Assembly (NCBI GenBank): GCA_937998875.1
Contig: CALLBO010000051.1
Coordinates: forward strand, 1-64,000
Reading direction: 5' to 3'
Length of the DNA: 64,000 nt
Source: an uncultured Granulosicoccaceae bacterium
Lineage (GTDB): Bacteria; Pseudomonadota; Gammaproteobacteria; Granulosicoccales; Granulosicoccaceae
Position numbers and translations under genes: made by a program. Below the pieces are notes generated by a model. That model did no database searches and had not been told where the DNA came from. It saw only the letters and a program-made list of their open reading frames with translations. Shown piece by piece: positions 43,578 through 52,441 of the stretch; the first letter of the stretch is position 1; every line of letters begins with the position of its first letter.

Positions 43578-45251
43578 TTACTGCACGCCTGTAAAATCTC
43601 GATCAACTACAGTCGGCTTTAGAAAAATTAGCAATTCGGTTTTCTCAACAGAGCGCACTTCGTGTGAAAATAAGCGACCAACAACCGGGATTCGCTTCAA
43701 TCCCGGTAAACCAGCAGTGCGGTTTTCAACCTTGTTCTGCATCAGACCACCAAAAATTGCCACACTGCCGCTCTGCACACGCAGCAACGATTCCATCTCA
43801 CGAACCTGAATTTCGGGGATAAGGTTTCGAACTTCATTTTGCCCGGCAAGCGCCGGGCTGGGATCTTCAGCGAAATTCAGTATCCTTGAGATAGTCGGGC
43901 GAACATTTAATATCACTTCAGAATGCTTACTGATGAAAGGGGTGACATTCATCACCAGACCAATGGGTACTGAATGAATCGTGCTGTCTACCACGGTTCT
44001 CTGATCACCATTCTCCCGCTCCAGTCGATCGACCTCAAAAGTAAAGTACACTCTATTATCAACAACTTTAAGTACAGCGGGTTGATTATTTAGAGCAATA
44101 ATTCTGGGCCTTGACAGCACCTGCACTTCACCAAACTGCTGTAGCAACTTAAGCGTTGCAGAAAGATTACCGAGAATCGACTCCGGATTGTTGTAGCTAA
44201 GTAACGCTGTTACCGGCGTCGTCGCAGACGAGGCATCCGGCAAGCCAGCAAGTAATTGGGAGAATTGTAGTGTTCCATTGCCGCTACTATTTAGTGCCTG
44301 CCAGTCAATGCCTGACTCATACCGGTCATTCAGAGTAACTTCTACGACAGTCGCTTCTATAAGAACCTGCCGTTGCGCACTTTGCATAATTTTATTAATA
44401 AGACTTTCAATTGAGCGATGTTGCGCTTCTCTCGCTCTAACACTGACAATCCCGGACTCCCGACTGACAAACACATTTTCACTGATGTTGGTATCAGCAT
44501 CTATCTTCTCACCGAGAATTCCGCCAATACTCCTGACTAGCGAATCCCATTGCAGGTTTACTGATTTATTCTCCACGTACAACCGCGAGCCGTTACTGCC
44601 GCTACTACTACTTCCTTCATCAAGCCCGGTTGTTAACGTGCCAATTTGCGTCGCCAGATCAACACGGCTTTCAGAAACCCGCTGCATATTCAGATAGTCA
44701 AACTCATAACTGCGGATAAACGGTTTATCCTCAATTAATAGAATCTGACCATCCCGTATTTCGTATCTTACTTCTACCAGATCGCTAATCTGCTTAAGAA
44801 TAAATTCAAGCGGCTGGTTGACAATACTAAGCGAGAGTTGTCCGTCTATTTCACCAACAAAACTAACCTGTGCGTCTGCATCACGGGCAATAGCAGAAAG
44901 TATCTCTTTTACCGGAACCCCGTCAGCAATGACGGTGTAGAGTTCGTCTTCGACTATCTCGGCTGGTGCAGACTCGATATACTCGGAGTCCGGAGTCATT
45001 ATGGGGGGAATTAAATCCGTGACAGGCGCGATGAGCTCGGGAATCTCTGTATCATCCCGACCCTTTGGCAGATCAGTTGCCTGACCCGTTGGAATGTCAC
45101 TACCGACGGATACGGCAGATTCACGAAAAGGACTGGTTGGAGTATTCGAGCTACCCAAGGGTTTAACGGCAAAGCGACAGGCGGGTAGAAACAGCAGGCC
45201 TACTACGACTGAGACTAACCGTAATCTTTTCGATACCACCTTATACAACAT
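43578..45251 (-). CDS. MshL-like secretin
   Basis: Outer-membrane secretin subunit. From ATG 45251 it has 557 residues with a lipoprotein signal (LLFLPAC), an STN domain (about 100-165), an N1-like region and the secretin domain. The last contains the conserved VPIGLVMNVTPF and SVAIFGGLMQNKVENRTAGLPGLKRIPVVGRLFS segments. This pattern fits MSHA-type MshL or PilQ. No pilin, ATPase or MshM gene is nearby. It is the first gene of the minus-strand series that continues into the capsule genes. Confidence 0.85.
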   Translation of the reverse strand: MLYKVVSKRLRLVSVVVGLLFLPACRFAVKPLGSSNTPTSPFRESAVSVGSDIPTGQATDLPKGRDDTEIPELIAPVTDLIPPIMTPDSEYIESAPAEIVEDELYTVIADGVPVKEILSAIARDADAQVSFVGEIDGQLSLSIVNQPLEFILKQISDLVEVRYEIRDGQILLIEDKPFIRSYEFDYLNMQRVSESRVDLATQIGTLTTGLDEGSSSSGSNGSRLYVENKSVNLQWDSLVRSIGGILGEKIDADTNISENVFVSRESGIVSVRAREAQHRSIESLINKIMQSAQRQVLIEATVVEVTLNDRYESGIDWQALNSSGNGTLQFSQLLAGLPDASSATTPVTALLSYNNPESILGNLSATLKLLQQFGEVQVLSRPRIIALNNQPAVLKVVDNRVYFTFEVDRLERENGDQRTVVDSTIHSVPIGLVMNVTPFISKHSEVILNVRPTISRILNFAEDPSPALAGQNEVRNLIPEIQVREMESLLRVQSGSVAIFGGLMQNKVENRTAGLPGLKRIPVVGRLFSHEVRSVEKTELLIFLKPTVVDRDFTGVQ

Positions 45252-45386
45252 ACAACGCACAACTTTGTTTACTTAACATCAAAACTTCTTGAGTAACCTT
45301 AGCCGACGATCCTGCTACAAACAAGAAGATAGGCTGGTTTATCGGTACCCCATCACTCTTCAGTTACTGAGTCTCGCAACATCACT

Positions 45387-45863
45387 ATGTTCAACATTGT
45401 TCTGGTTAACCCGAAAATACCCCCGAATACAGGCAACATCATTCGTCTATGTGCAAACAATGGATGCAAATTGCACCTGATAGAACCACTTGGCTTCGAG
45501 CTGGATCAGAAAAGTGTCAGACGGGCTGGTATGGACTATCGCGATCTTGCTTTAGTCAAAAAGTGGTGCGATTACCAGACATTTCTGGAGTCGGAAAAGC
45601 CCTCAAACCTCTGGTCATTTTCGAGTAAATCAACACGCTGGTATGCAGAGGCCAGTTACCAAAATGGTGACTATCTGATGTTTGGTTCTGAGACTTCGGG
45701 ATTGCCGGATGAAATAGCAGGCACCGTAGCAGAACAGAATCGATTACATATTCCGATGCAGTCAGGATCCCGAAGTCTCAATTTATCTAATGCTGTGGCA
45801 ATTGTCAGTTACGAAGCATGGCGACAGACAGGATTCTCAATCACACCCGCTAAACCTCAATAG
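45387..45863 (+). CDS. trmL: tRNA (cytidine/uridine-34-2'-O)-methyltransferase
   Basis: SPOUT-family enzyme that methylates the wobble base of leucine tRNAs. The 158-residue protein has the family start MFNIVLVNPKIPPNTGNIIRL and the C-terminal knot that binds SAM (GSRSLNLSNAVAIVSYEAWRQ). It is divergent from the secretin gene and convergent with gpsA (39 bases between stops). Confidence 0.95.
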   Translation: MFNIVLVNPKIPPNTGNIIRLCANNGCKLHLIEPLGFELDQKSVRRAGMDYRDLALVKKWCDYQTFLESEKPSNLWSFSSKSTRWYAEASYQNGDYLMFGSETSGLPDEIAGTVAEQNRLHIPMQSGSRSLNLSNAVAIVSYEAWRQTGFSITPAKPQ

Positions 45864-45902
45864 ATGCTGCAAAACACACCCAGCTAACCGGAACAATATC
45901 TG

Positions 45903-46922
45903 TCACTCTGCATGTTCAGATCGCGACGGCCTGCCCAATAAGGCAGATACCGCAGACGCAGGGCTCGTCTGTCCATTTATTACCCGGTACACCTGCTCAA
46001 CAATCGGCATATTTACACCCTTTCTCCGGGCAAGTTGAAAAGCGACTTCAGTGGCAATAACGCCTTCAACTGACTGACCGATCTCTTTCAGTGCGAGTTC
46101 TACGGTCTGACCCTGACCGAGCGCAAGTCCAAAACGACGATTGCGCGATTGATCATCAGTGCAGGTAAGTATCAAGTCTCCCACACCGGAAAGCCCCATT
46201 AGGGTCTCCGCACTGGCACCAAGCGTTTCACCGAGCCTCATCAACTCAGCCAGACCACGGGTTATAACCGCCACCCGCGCATTGGCTCCAAAGTTCAATC
46301 CATCTGATATACCGGCCGCTATTGCATAAATGTTCTTAAAAGCACCGCCTATCTGCACACCGCGAATATCATCGCTGATGTAGGTTCTGAAACGATCACT
46401 GTGCAACAGGCTCACTACCGATTCGGCATAGTTTTTTGTATTGGCTGCAACCGTAATAGCCGTCGGCAAACCACAAGCCAGTTCCTTCGCAAAGGTAGGA
46501 CCGGATATAACAGCGCGCCGCCTTTCGGCACCGAATTTATCCTCAACTACGTCGCTGAGTAAACGCCCACTCGTTGCTTCAAGACCTTTGCAAGCCCAGA
46601 GCAGGCCGCAATCAACTGGAGCATCCCGTTTGATAAGATCGAGGCACTCACCGAAATACTGACTAGGTATAGCCACAAGCACATGATCTGTATCAACCAG
46701 TGCCTGTGATAGATCCTCACAACATACCAGCGTATTCGCCAGTGAAACACCTGGCAGGTATTTCTTATTTTCACCTTCAGCACGAATAGCATCCAGTAAG
46801 CTGGTGTCGCGTGCCCACAATGACACACGATGTCGGTTACTTGCGATGTGATGCGCGAGTGCAGTGCCGAAACTACCAGCTCCTACTACAGCGATATTTT
46901 GAGTATTCGTCACCAATGGCAA
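45903..46922 (-). CDS. gpsA: Glycerol-3-phosphate dehydrogenase [NAD(P)+]
   Basis: Reduces dihydroxyacetone phosphate to sn-glycerol-3-phosphate for phospholipid synthesis. It has 339 residues with the nucleotide-binding GAGSFGTALAHHIA, substrate-site GPTFAKELACGLPTA and catalytic GGAFKNIYAIAAGISDGL. The start is TTG 46922; GTG 46913 is possible. It is the last gene of the conserved rhodanese-grxC-secB-gpsA block. Confidence 0.96.
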   Translation of the reverse strand: MPLVTNTQNIAVVGAGSFGTALAHHIASNRHRVSLWARDTSLLDAIRAEGENKKYLPGVSLANTLVCCEDLSQALVDTDHVLVAIPSQYFGECLDLIKRDAPVDCGLLWACKGLEATSGRLLSDVVEDKFGAERRRAVISGPTFAKELACGLPTAITVAANTKNYAESVVSLLHSDRFRTYISDDIRGVQIGGAFKNIYAIAAGISDGLNFGANARVAVITRGLAELMRLGETLGASAETLMGLSGVGDLILTCTDDQSRNRRFGLALGQGQTVELALKEIGQSVEGVIATEVAFQLARRKGVNMPIVEQVYRVINGQTSPASAVSALLGRPSRSEHAE

Positions 46923-46995
46923 CTTTTATCTACGGCTGATGCGAAACTGTCACCGAGTTTTATTGCAGCGTCACTAGCTGTACTTATCGTTGCGT

Positions 46996-47487
46996 TTATT
47001 GCTGTGTTTCCGGCGCCGGTGCATTCTGCTTGTTTGAAGCCAGGTGTTGTGCATATAGTGCATCGAAGTTAATCGGATCAAGCAACAGCTGCGGAAATCC
47101 GCCTTTTACCGCCAGATCAGAAACAACTTCGCGCACAAACGGAAACAGAACACTTGGTGCATAGCTACCAAGTAAATGAGCCAGTTCCTCTTCCTTGAAT
47201 CCAGAGATCGAAAACAATCCAGATTGCTGCACTTCCGTCAGGTATGCCGGCTTATCATGCAGCTCAACGGTTACCGTGAGCATCAAAGTGCATTCGTAAA
47301 TGTCGTCTTTGATTTTTTTGTTTTCAGTATTAAGCTGAATCTTTACTTCAGGCGTCCACTGAGACTGCTCTGTAAAAATCTCTGTGGAGCGAGGGGTCTC
47401 GAAAGAAACATCTTTCACATAGACTTTCTGTACGCGAAAAACCTGTTTGTTTTCCTGCTTTGCGGCAGCAGCGGTTTCTTCAGCCAT
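46996..47487 (-). CDS. secB: Protein-export chaperone SecB
   Basis: Cytoplasmic chaperone that keeps preproteins unfolded and hands them to SecA. The 163-residue protein carries VYVKDVSFETPRS, ECTLMLTVTVEL and the conserved LLGSYAPSVLFPFVREVVSD region. ATG 47487 follows AGGAA. It lies between grxC and gpsA as in many gammaproteobacteria. Confidence 0.97.
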   Translation of the reverse strand: MAEETAAAAKQENKQVFRVQKVYVKDVSFETPRSTEIFTEQSQWTPEVKIQLNTENKKIKDDIYECTLMLTVTVELHDKPAYLTEVQQSGLFSISGFKEEELAHLLGSYAPSVLFPFVREVVSDLAVKGGFPQLLLDPINFDALYAQHLASNKQNAPAPETQQ

Positions 47488-47622
47488 CGGGTTATTCCTG
47501 TAAATGCTTAGGTTAGCTTTTGTTGCAGTATAGTGTAGTTCAATCTATGAATTCGACTGCCTTACCCTAATGACAGACTCAGGTGACAGACCCGGAAATC
47601 AAAAGGCAACACCTATTGCCAG

Positions 47623-47886
47623 TTAAGTGGCGCGACCAAGTAACTCATCAAGCTTGCCGTCAGTTTCAAGCTCGCTCAGATCATCGAATCCCCCAACATG
47701 ATGCTCACCGATAAATATTTGTGGCACAGTACGACGCCCACTACGCTGCATCATTTCTTCGCGCTTTTCAGAATCAACATCTACCGCAATTGTCTCGTAC
47801 TCGACGCCTTTGCGATCAAGCAAATTCCTGGCAGCGCGACAGTAGCCACACAACCCGGTTGTATACATCACAACGCTTCTACTCAT
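47623..47886 (-). CDS. grxC: Glutaredoxin 3
   Basis: Small thiol-disulfide oxidoreductase of 87 residues. The redox site is CGYC (residues 13-16) rather than the usual CPYC. TVPQIFIGEHHVGGFDDLSEL, the glutathione-binding cis-Pro/GG region, is intact. It lies between the rhodanese and secB genes. Confidence 0.94.
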   Translation of the reverse strand: MSRSVVMYTTGLCGYCRAARNLLDRKGVEYETIAVDVDSEKREEMMQRSGRRTVPQIFIGEHHVGGFDDLSELETDGKLDELLGRAT

Positions 47887-47927
47887 CTGGCTCTACTCAC
47901 TAAATTTATGTCGTGGTTATGGGGCGA

Positions 47928-48356
47928 TCAGGCTTTCGAAGCCAAAGGTAACCCTGCCTTCTCCCAGGCAGCAGCTCCACCCTGCAGCGTATATACCGAG
48001 TCGAACCCGGCTTTACGAAGTTTACCTGCCGCCCCGGCGGAGCGTGCGCCGCTGGTGCAGTAGACAATCACCGGTTTATCTTTGTACTTATCCAGTTCGA
48101 CAATTCTTTTCGGGAAATTACTCATCGGGATATGCAGATTCCCCATGATATGCCCCACCTTGTACTCAGCCTCTTCGCGAATATCGACAAACACCGCATC
48201 TTGATCATTCTGCAATCGGGTTGCCTCCATCGGGCTGATTATCTTCACGCCGGAAAAAAGGCGCTGATATTCAAAAAAAGCAATCATACCGATCACCAGC
48301 GCAAGGGCTGCGAACAAAATCGGGTGATTGCCGACAAATTCAATAAGACGGGCCAT
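47928..48356 (-). CDS. Membrane-anchored rhodanese-domain protein (YibN-like)
   Basis: A 142-residue protein with an N-terminal TM (about 10-28) and a rhodanese domain with the active Cys in IVYCTSGARSAG. Family members carry or transfer sulfane sulfur; the role of YibN is not settled. First gene of the block rhodanese-grxC-secB-gpsA, 41 bases before grxC. Confidence 0.9.
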   Translation of the reverse strand: MARLIEFVGNHPILFAALALVIGMIAFFEYQRLFSGVKIISPMEATRLQNDQDAVFVDIREEAEYKVGHIMGNLHIPMSNFPKRIVELDKYKDKPVIVYCTSGARSAGAAGKLRKAGFDSVYTLQGGAAAWEKAGLPLASKA

Positions 48357-48511
48357 ATGACTCTAACTGTTTACTTGTGAGAACCTGAAGAACGTGCACA
48401 GCCGGAATCAACCATGCCGCCGCGTATATTACCCGAATATCGGCACACGAGGCGAATACCCACTACAATAAACCACTGCACCTAACACATTCAGAAATAG
48501 AACAATAAAGA

Positions 48512-49690
48512 GTGTCAGCCGTGAGTGGCGATTCCATACTGTATACCATCTTCCTGATCTTCACCGGTGGGGCAATCCTGGCTACCATCGCACTCTACGC
48601 GCGACAATCGCTGCTGATTGCCTATATCGCATTAGGGCTGATCGCCGGCCCGCACGTCACAGGCCTGGTTGCAGACCCCGCGCTGGTGGCCGACATCGCC
48701 AACGTTGGTATCATTTTTCTGCTATTTCTACTCGGGCTGAATCTCGAACCGGATGATCTCAGGCATCTGCTGCGCGAGGCGACAGTGGTCACGCTGCTTA
48801 GTTGTGTCACCTTCGCGCTGACCGGCTTTGTGATTGCGATGGCATTCGGTTTCACACCGATCGACAGCATTGTCATCGGTACCGCGATGATGTTTTCTTC
48901 AACGATAGTCGGCTTGAAGCTACTACCGACCAGCGCTCTGCACCATCAACGCATGGGTGAGATTATCGTTAGTATCCTCTTGCTGCAGGACATCATTGCC
49001 GTCGTCGCGTTACTGCTGATTGATGAATTGGGTAATCAGGGTTCTGCGATACTGGACGTACTGGGTATGCTGATTCTGCTGCCAACAATTGCAGCCACCA
49101 CATACTTTGTCTCTAAGTACCTGTTGTCAAAGTTATTCCAGAAATTTGACCAGATAAGCGAGTACATTTTTCTTGCCACTGTCGGATGGTGCATGGGTAT
49201 CGCCGAGCTGGCACACATGGTTGGGCTATCACACGAGATAGGTGCTTTCATCGCAGGGGTATCGCTGGCCGCTAACCCGATAGCGCGCTACATTGCCGAA
49301 AGCCTGAAGCCGTTAAGAGACTTTTTTCTCATCATGTTTTTCTTCGGTCTCGGGGCAGGATTTGACATCACCTCGGTGGGTGGTGTGCTACTACCCGCGC
49401 TTTCACTCGCGCTGGCTGCAGTAATAATGAAACCAGTCATCTTTAAACTTCTGCTTCGCCGCGAAAAAGAGAAAGCCAAAATGTCGGGAGAAATCGGTGT
49501 ACGGCTCGGACAAATCAGTGAATTTTCACTGCTGGTAGCTGTGGTTGCCGTTAGTGCCGGGGTCATTTCAGACAAAGCGTCAATGACAGTACAAACCGCC
49601 ACGCTGATCACCTTTATTGTCTCGTCTTACTGGATAGTGATGCGCTATCCAACACCGATCGCCGTCGACGACAAACTTAGGAAAGACTAA
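48512..49690 (+). CDS. CPA2-type cation:proton antiporter
   Basis: A 392-residue inner-membrane protein with about 12 hydrophobic helices, matching the Na+/H+ exchanger domain of KefB/KefC-type proteins. Visible landmarks are FLLFLLGLNLEPDDL and the helix segment MMFSSTIVGLKLL near QDIIAVV. It lacks the C-terminal RCK/TrkA nucleotide-binding domain of KefC, so it is a bare transporter. Ion specificity cannot be told. GTG 48512 or GTG 48521 may be the start. Confidence 0.88.
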   Translation: MSAVSGDSILYTIFLIFTGGAILATIALYARQSLLIAYIALGLIAGPHVTGLVADPALVADIANVGIIFLLFLLGLNLEPDDLRHLLREATVVTLLSCVTFALTGFVIAMAFGFTPIDSIVIGTAMMFSSTIVGLKLLPTSALHHQRMGEIIVSILLLQDIIAVVALLLIDELGNQGSAILDVLGMLILLPTIAATTYFVSKYLLSKLFQKFDQISEYIFLATVGWCMGIAELAHMVGLSHEIGAFIAGVSLAANPIARYIAESLKPLRDFFLIMFFFGLGAGFDITSVGGVLLPALSLALAAVIMKPVIFKLLLRREKEKAKMSGEIGVRLGQISEFSLLVAVVAVSAGVISDKASMTVQTATLITFIVSSYWIVMRYPTPIAVDDKLRKD

Positions 49691-49715
49691 GGTTGTTGAC
49701 GGTAGCCAAATAAAA

Positions 49716-49751
49716 AGGGCGGGCTGGCCGAATCAACGGCCAACCCGCCCT
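49716..49751 (-). terminator. Terminator between antiporter and cytochrome c5 genes
   Basis: A 15-bp GC-rich stem with one mismatch (49716-49730 with 49737-49751, core AGGGCGGG/CCCGCCCT) and a 6-base loop. On the minus strand it is followed by TTTTTA, so it mainly serves the cytochrome gene. It may also stop the convergent antiporter transcript. Confidence 0.85.
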
Positions 49752-49789
49752 GTTAATCTACCCACCTACATTGCAGGTAAGTTTACTAG

Positions 49790-50737
49790 TTACTTGCTGA
49801 GCATATATTCAACCGCTAAGGCCATTTGCTCGTCATCAAGCGTAGATCCACCGCGAGGCGGCATTACACCGATACCGGCAATGGAGGTCGCAACCAACGC
49901 ATCAAGACCTTTTGCTATACGGGGTGCCCAGGCCTCTTTATCGCCAAATTTTGGCGCGCCAGCAATACCCGCCACGTGACATGCAGCACACGCTGTATCG
50001 ACCACCTGCTTTACCGCCGCCGGAATCTCATTCGCGGGTGCTGGTGCGGCTTCGGCCGTATTTGCAGCCTGCGTGGTTGCTGTAACCGCTGCACTCGCCG
50101 CTCCCGCTGAAGAAGCGGCAACTGGAGTTGCGTTCCCAGTGGCATTCGCAATCATCAACTCAACCGCCTGTCTGATTTCATCATCGTTAAGCGTCGACTC
50201 CGCTCTGGCGGGCATTTTATCCTTGCCGTTAATTACGCTTGCGGTTAATTGATCAACACCGGTCTCAGCGAGTGCCGCCCATGCTGCCGCATCATCCGTT
50301 TTTGCAGCGCCGTGCAAACCATCGTTATGACAGCCAGCACAATTGGTAGCAACTGCGGCTTTCACTTTCATAGATGCCGCAACGGGTGCTGAGCCTGCGC
50401 TCTCGTTGCCCGCCGAACTGTTGTCTACTGTTGCAGTCGTTTCTGTTTCATCAGTGTCCGACGTCATCACTTTAGCGGTAGTCGACTCAGTTGATCCGGT
50501 TGCGTCAGCAGCTGCATCAGTAGCCACAGCTGTGGACTCAACAGGCTGGGCAGATTCAACCACCCTGGACTTTCCTACCGGTGAGATAGACCTTTTCATC
50601 TCCGCCACTGCAAGCGGATCATCAGGACTGTCAGGTGACAGAGTATTGGCGACCAACAGCAGGAAAATCGTGAGAAGTACAAGTGCACCGAGCACAAATA
50701 TAAACGGCTTATAGAAATCCGAGCCACTATGACTCAT
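49790..50737 (-). CDS. Di-heme c5-type cytochrome, membrane-anchored
   Basis: Periplasmic electron carrier. The 315-residue protein has an N-terminal TM (about 10-30) followed by the VGKSR-type segment common in c5 anchors, a long Ala/Thr/Ser-rich linker, and two class I cytochrome domains. Heme sites are CAGCH and CAACH, with distal Met in DKMPARAES and GVMPPRGGS. ATG 50737 follows a TGGAGA site. It lies 87 bases downstream of a small relative of its own anchor region. Confidence 0.92.
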   Translation of the reverse strand: MSHSGSDFYKPFIFVLGALVLLTIFLLLVANTLSPDSPDDPLAVAEMKRSISPVGKSRVVESAQPVESTAVATDAAADATGSTESTTAKVMTSDTDETETTATVDNSSAGNESAGSAPVAASMKVKAAVATNCAGCHNDGLHGAAKTDDAAAWAALAETGVDQLTASVINGKDKMPARAESTLNDDEIRQAVELMIANATGNATPVAASSAGAASAAVTATTQAANTAEAAPAPANEIPAAVKQVVDTACAACHVAGIAGAPKFGDKEAWAPRIAKGLDALVATSIAGIGVMPPRGGSTLDDEQMALAVEYMLSK

Positions 50738-50824
50738 GTGTTTCTCCAGGAGGTAATTAAGAAGCGATTCTGGTTTTTGCAGCGAGCGACGTGCCAATGT
50801 TGTTGCACGAATACAACTGCAGAC

Positions 50825-51016
50825 TTAACGTTCGATACGGGACATTCCAACGGGTCGAACGCGTTCAACCAATTTTGCCTGCGCTATCGGATCAGTGTAC
50901 GCCGGATCAGGCGCCGAAATTCGATTAGCAAAAATAGCAATCGTCACGGTGAACAGGACGAGTGCGCCCAATACCACTGCAATTGCTCTTACGAAAACAC
51001 GGTCCTGAACGCTCAC
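50825..51016 (-). CDS. Small membrane protein resembling a cytochrome c5 anchor without heme domain
   Basis: From GTG 51016 (after AGGGG) it encodes 63 residues: one TM helix (LGALVLFTVTIAIFA) and a short periplasmic tail ending LVERVRPVGMSRIER. The neighbouring cytochrome has LGALVLLTIFLLLVA and ISPVGKSRVVES in the same places, so the two are related. The protein stops where the heme domain should begin and no CxxCH follows before the next gene. It may be a separate anchor/subunit or a truncated duplicate. The frame is open to 51073. Confidence 0.65.
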   Translation of the reverse strand: MSVQDRVFVRAIAVVLGALVLFTVTIAIFANRISAPDPAYTDPIAQAKLVERVRPVGMSRIER

Positions 51017-51206
51017 GGTGCCCCTGAAAATCCGTTGAATATAGTTAAGAATCCCGGGGGCAATCCACCACACTTGTGATCTATCCCACCCGATGGGCGT
51101 ATCTTAGCAAAACAGAGTGAATCGCAACAGTATTGCCGATCGGCCAGTTACAGATCACGAGCGTCCAAGGCAATCCGGATTACACGAAGGTGCTAACGGC
51201 GACCGG

Positions 51207-51944
51207 TTACTGAGCGGCACCGCCGAAAACCCGCTGCAAAAGTTCAGTCGTGCGTTTAACCGGGTTGGTACGTATCGCTTTTTCTTCCTCTGCTATGTAG
51301 TACCAGAGACCGCTCATGCCCTTTTCCAGCACGTGAGCAGTCAGATCCGCCTCTACCGGTGGTGCGAGTGGAATCTGCCGATAACTTGCAAGCAGTTGCT
51401 GAAAACTGCGAACTGCACCAACCTGAGACAGGCTGTTATCGATAATCGGGCGCATCGCGTCACTAAGAGGACCACCCATTGTGCGCTCGAAGAAGCGGGT
51501 CGCAGCATCATCCGGCCCTTGCAGAATGCCACGTGCATCATCAAGCGTCATTTGCCGAATAGAATTAACGAACAAGCTGCGCGCCTTTGGTGCTGCCTGT
51601 TCTGCTGCCTGATTTATACGTGTTTCCAAAGAATCAAAACTGCCTTGCAAACCAACCTTGGAAGCGACCTCTCTGGCTCGTATCAGCGCGGTCGGCAACG
51701 GAATGCGAATCAACGGGTCACTGTTGTATCCGCCTCGTTGTCCAAGTTGACTAACCACTTGTCCGGATCCGATTGTGAGTGCTTGCTTCAGACCGGCAGA
51801 GATATCGGCAATCGAAAGCGCACCGTTTGATTGCCCGATCGCCTGGCCGGCTATGTCTTCGAGGCCATCGAGTAACTCGGATTGATTAGCACAACCACTG
51901 AAGGAAAAAGCGCCAAGCAGCATTAGAAGTCTTACCAGTTTCAT
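51207..51944 (-). CDS. DUF4197 lipoprotein
   Basis: A 245-residue protein with a lipoprotein signal (FSFSGC, Cys18), then a helical domain with the DUF4197 pattern: LKQALTIGSGQVVSQLG, IPLPTAL, DARGILQGPDDAATRFFERT and the C-terminal GLWYYIAEEEKAIRTNP. Function is unknown. It is divergent from the GAF/HlyD operon and not linked to the cytochrome genes. Confidence 0.88.
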   Translation of the reverse strand: MKLVRLLMLLGAFSFSGCANQSELLDGLEDIAGQAIGQSNGALSIADISAGLKQALTIGSGQVVSQLGQRGGYNSDPLIRIPLPTALIRAREVASKVGLQGSFDSLETRINQAAEQAAPKARSLFVNSIRQMTLDDARGILQGPDDAATRFFERTMGGPLSDAMRPIIDNSLSQVGAVRSFQQLLASYRQIPLAPPVEADLTAHVLEKGMSGLWYYIAEEEKAIRTNPVKRTTELLQRVFGGAAQ

Positions 51945-52441
51945 CTAGCTGTACTCTGAAATCGTTAATTTAAAGTGTAAGTGGATTGATGACGTCTGAC
52001 AGATCCGTCAAATCACCATTGCGGCCACGCGTTACTGAGCCAAGCCGGTGATAATCATAGCAACATACAGCAAAGCAGATTGTTGCTATCTGAAGAGCAC
52101 GCCAGTAGTGAAAATAGCCAATCCGCCAACATTATCGGCGCAGTAATCGGGCCGGGATCAACCGGCATGGATTACATTTTGCAGAATACTGAAATCAACC
52201 CACCGTGTCGTTTATCGCTCATAAGACGGGAACCATATAATTTCCACGGAACTTTCATCGTTGTCGACCTGCTCAAGAACGTAGTGCCAACCACACCACA
52301 AATATCTTATCGCTGCTTTTTATTGGTTCAGATGTTGCTGCCTCAGCTTACTTGTTTCGCAACCCTGCGTAGATTGAAAATTGCACCGGGAATCGCAGGC
52401 ACTCAACACTTACTCTTATCATTCAGACCAGAGGTTTTTGG
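51945..52441. other. 497-base gap before the GAF/HlyD-M50 operon
   Basis: This region should hold the promoters of the divergent DUF4197 gene and the adaptor/protease operon. A 121-codon open frame on the plus strand (TTG 52080 to 52445) has no ribosome site and no recognisable protein, so I leave it out. I see no strong hairpin or repeat. Confidence 0.45.

Noticed and set aside
51117-51830. 237-codon frame on the plus strand
   Set aside because: It lies opposite the DUF4197 gene, which has a lipoprotein signal and family motifs; the plus frame shows neither.
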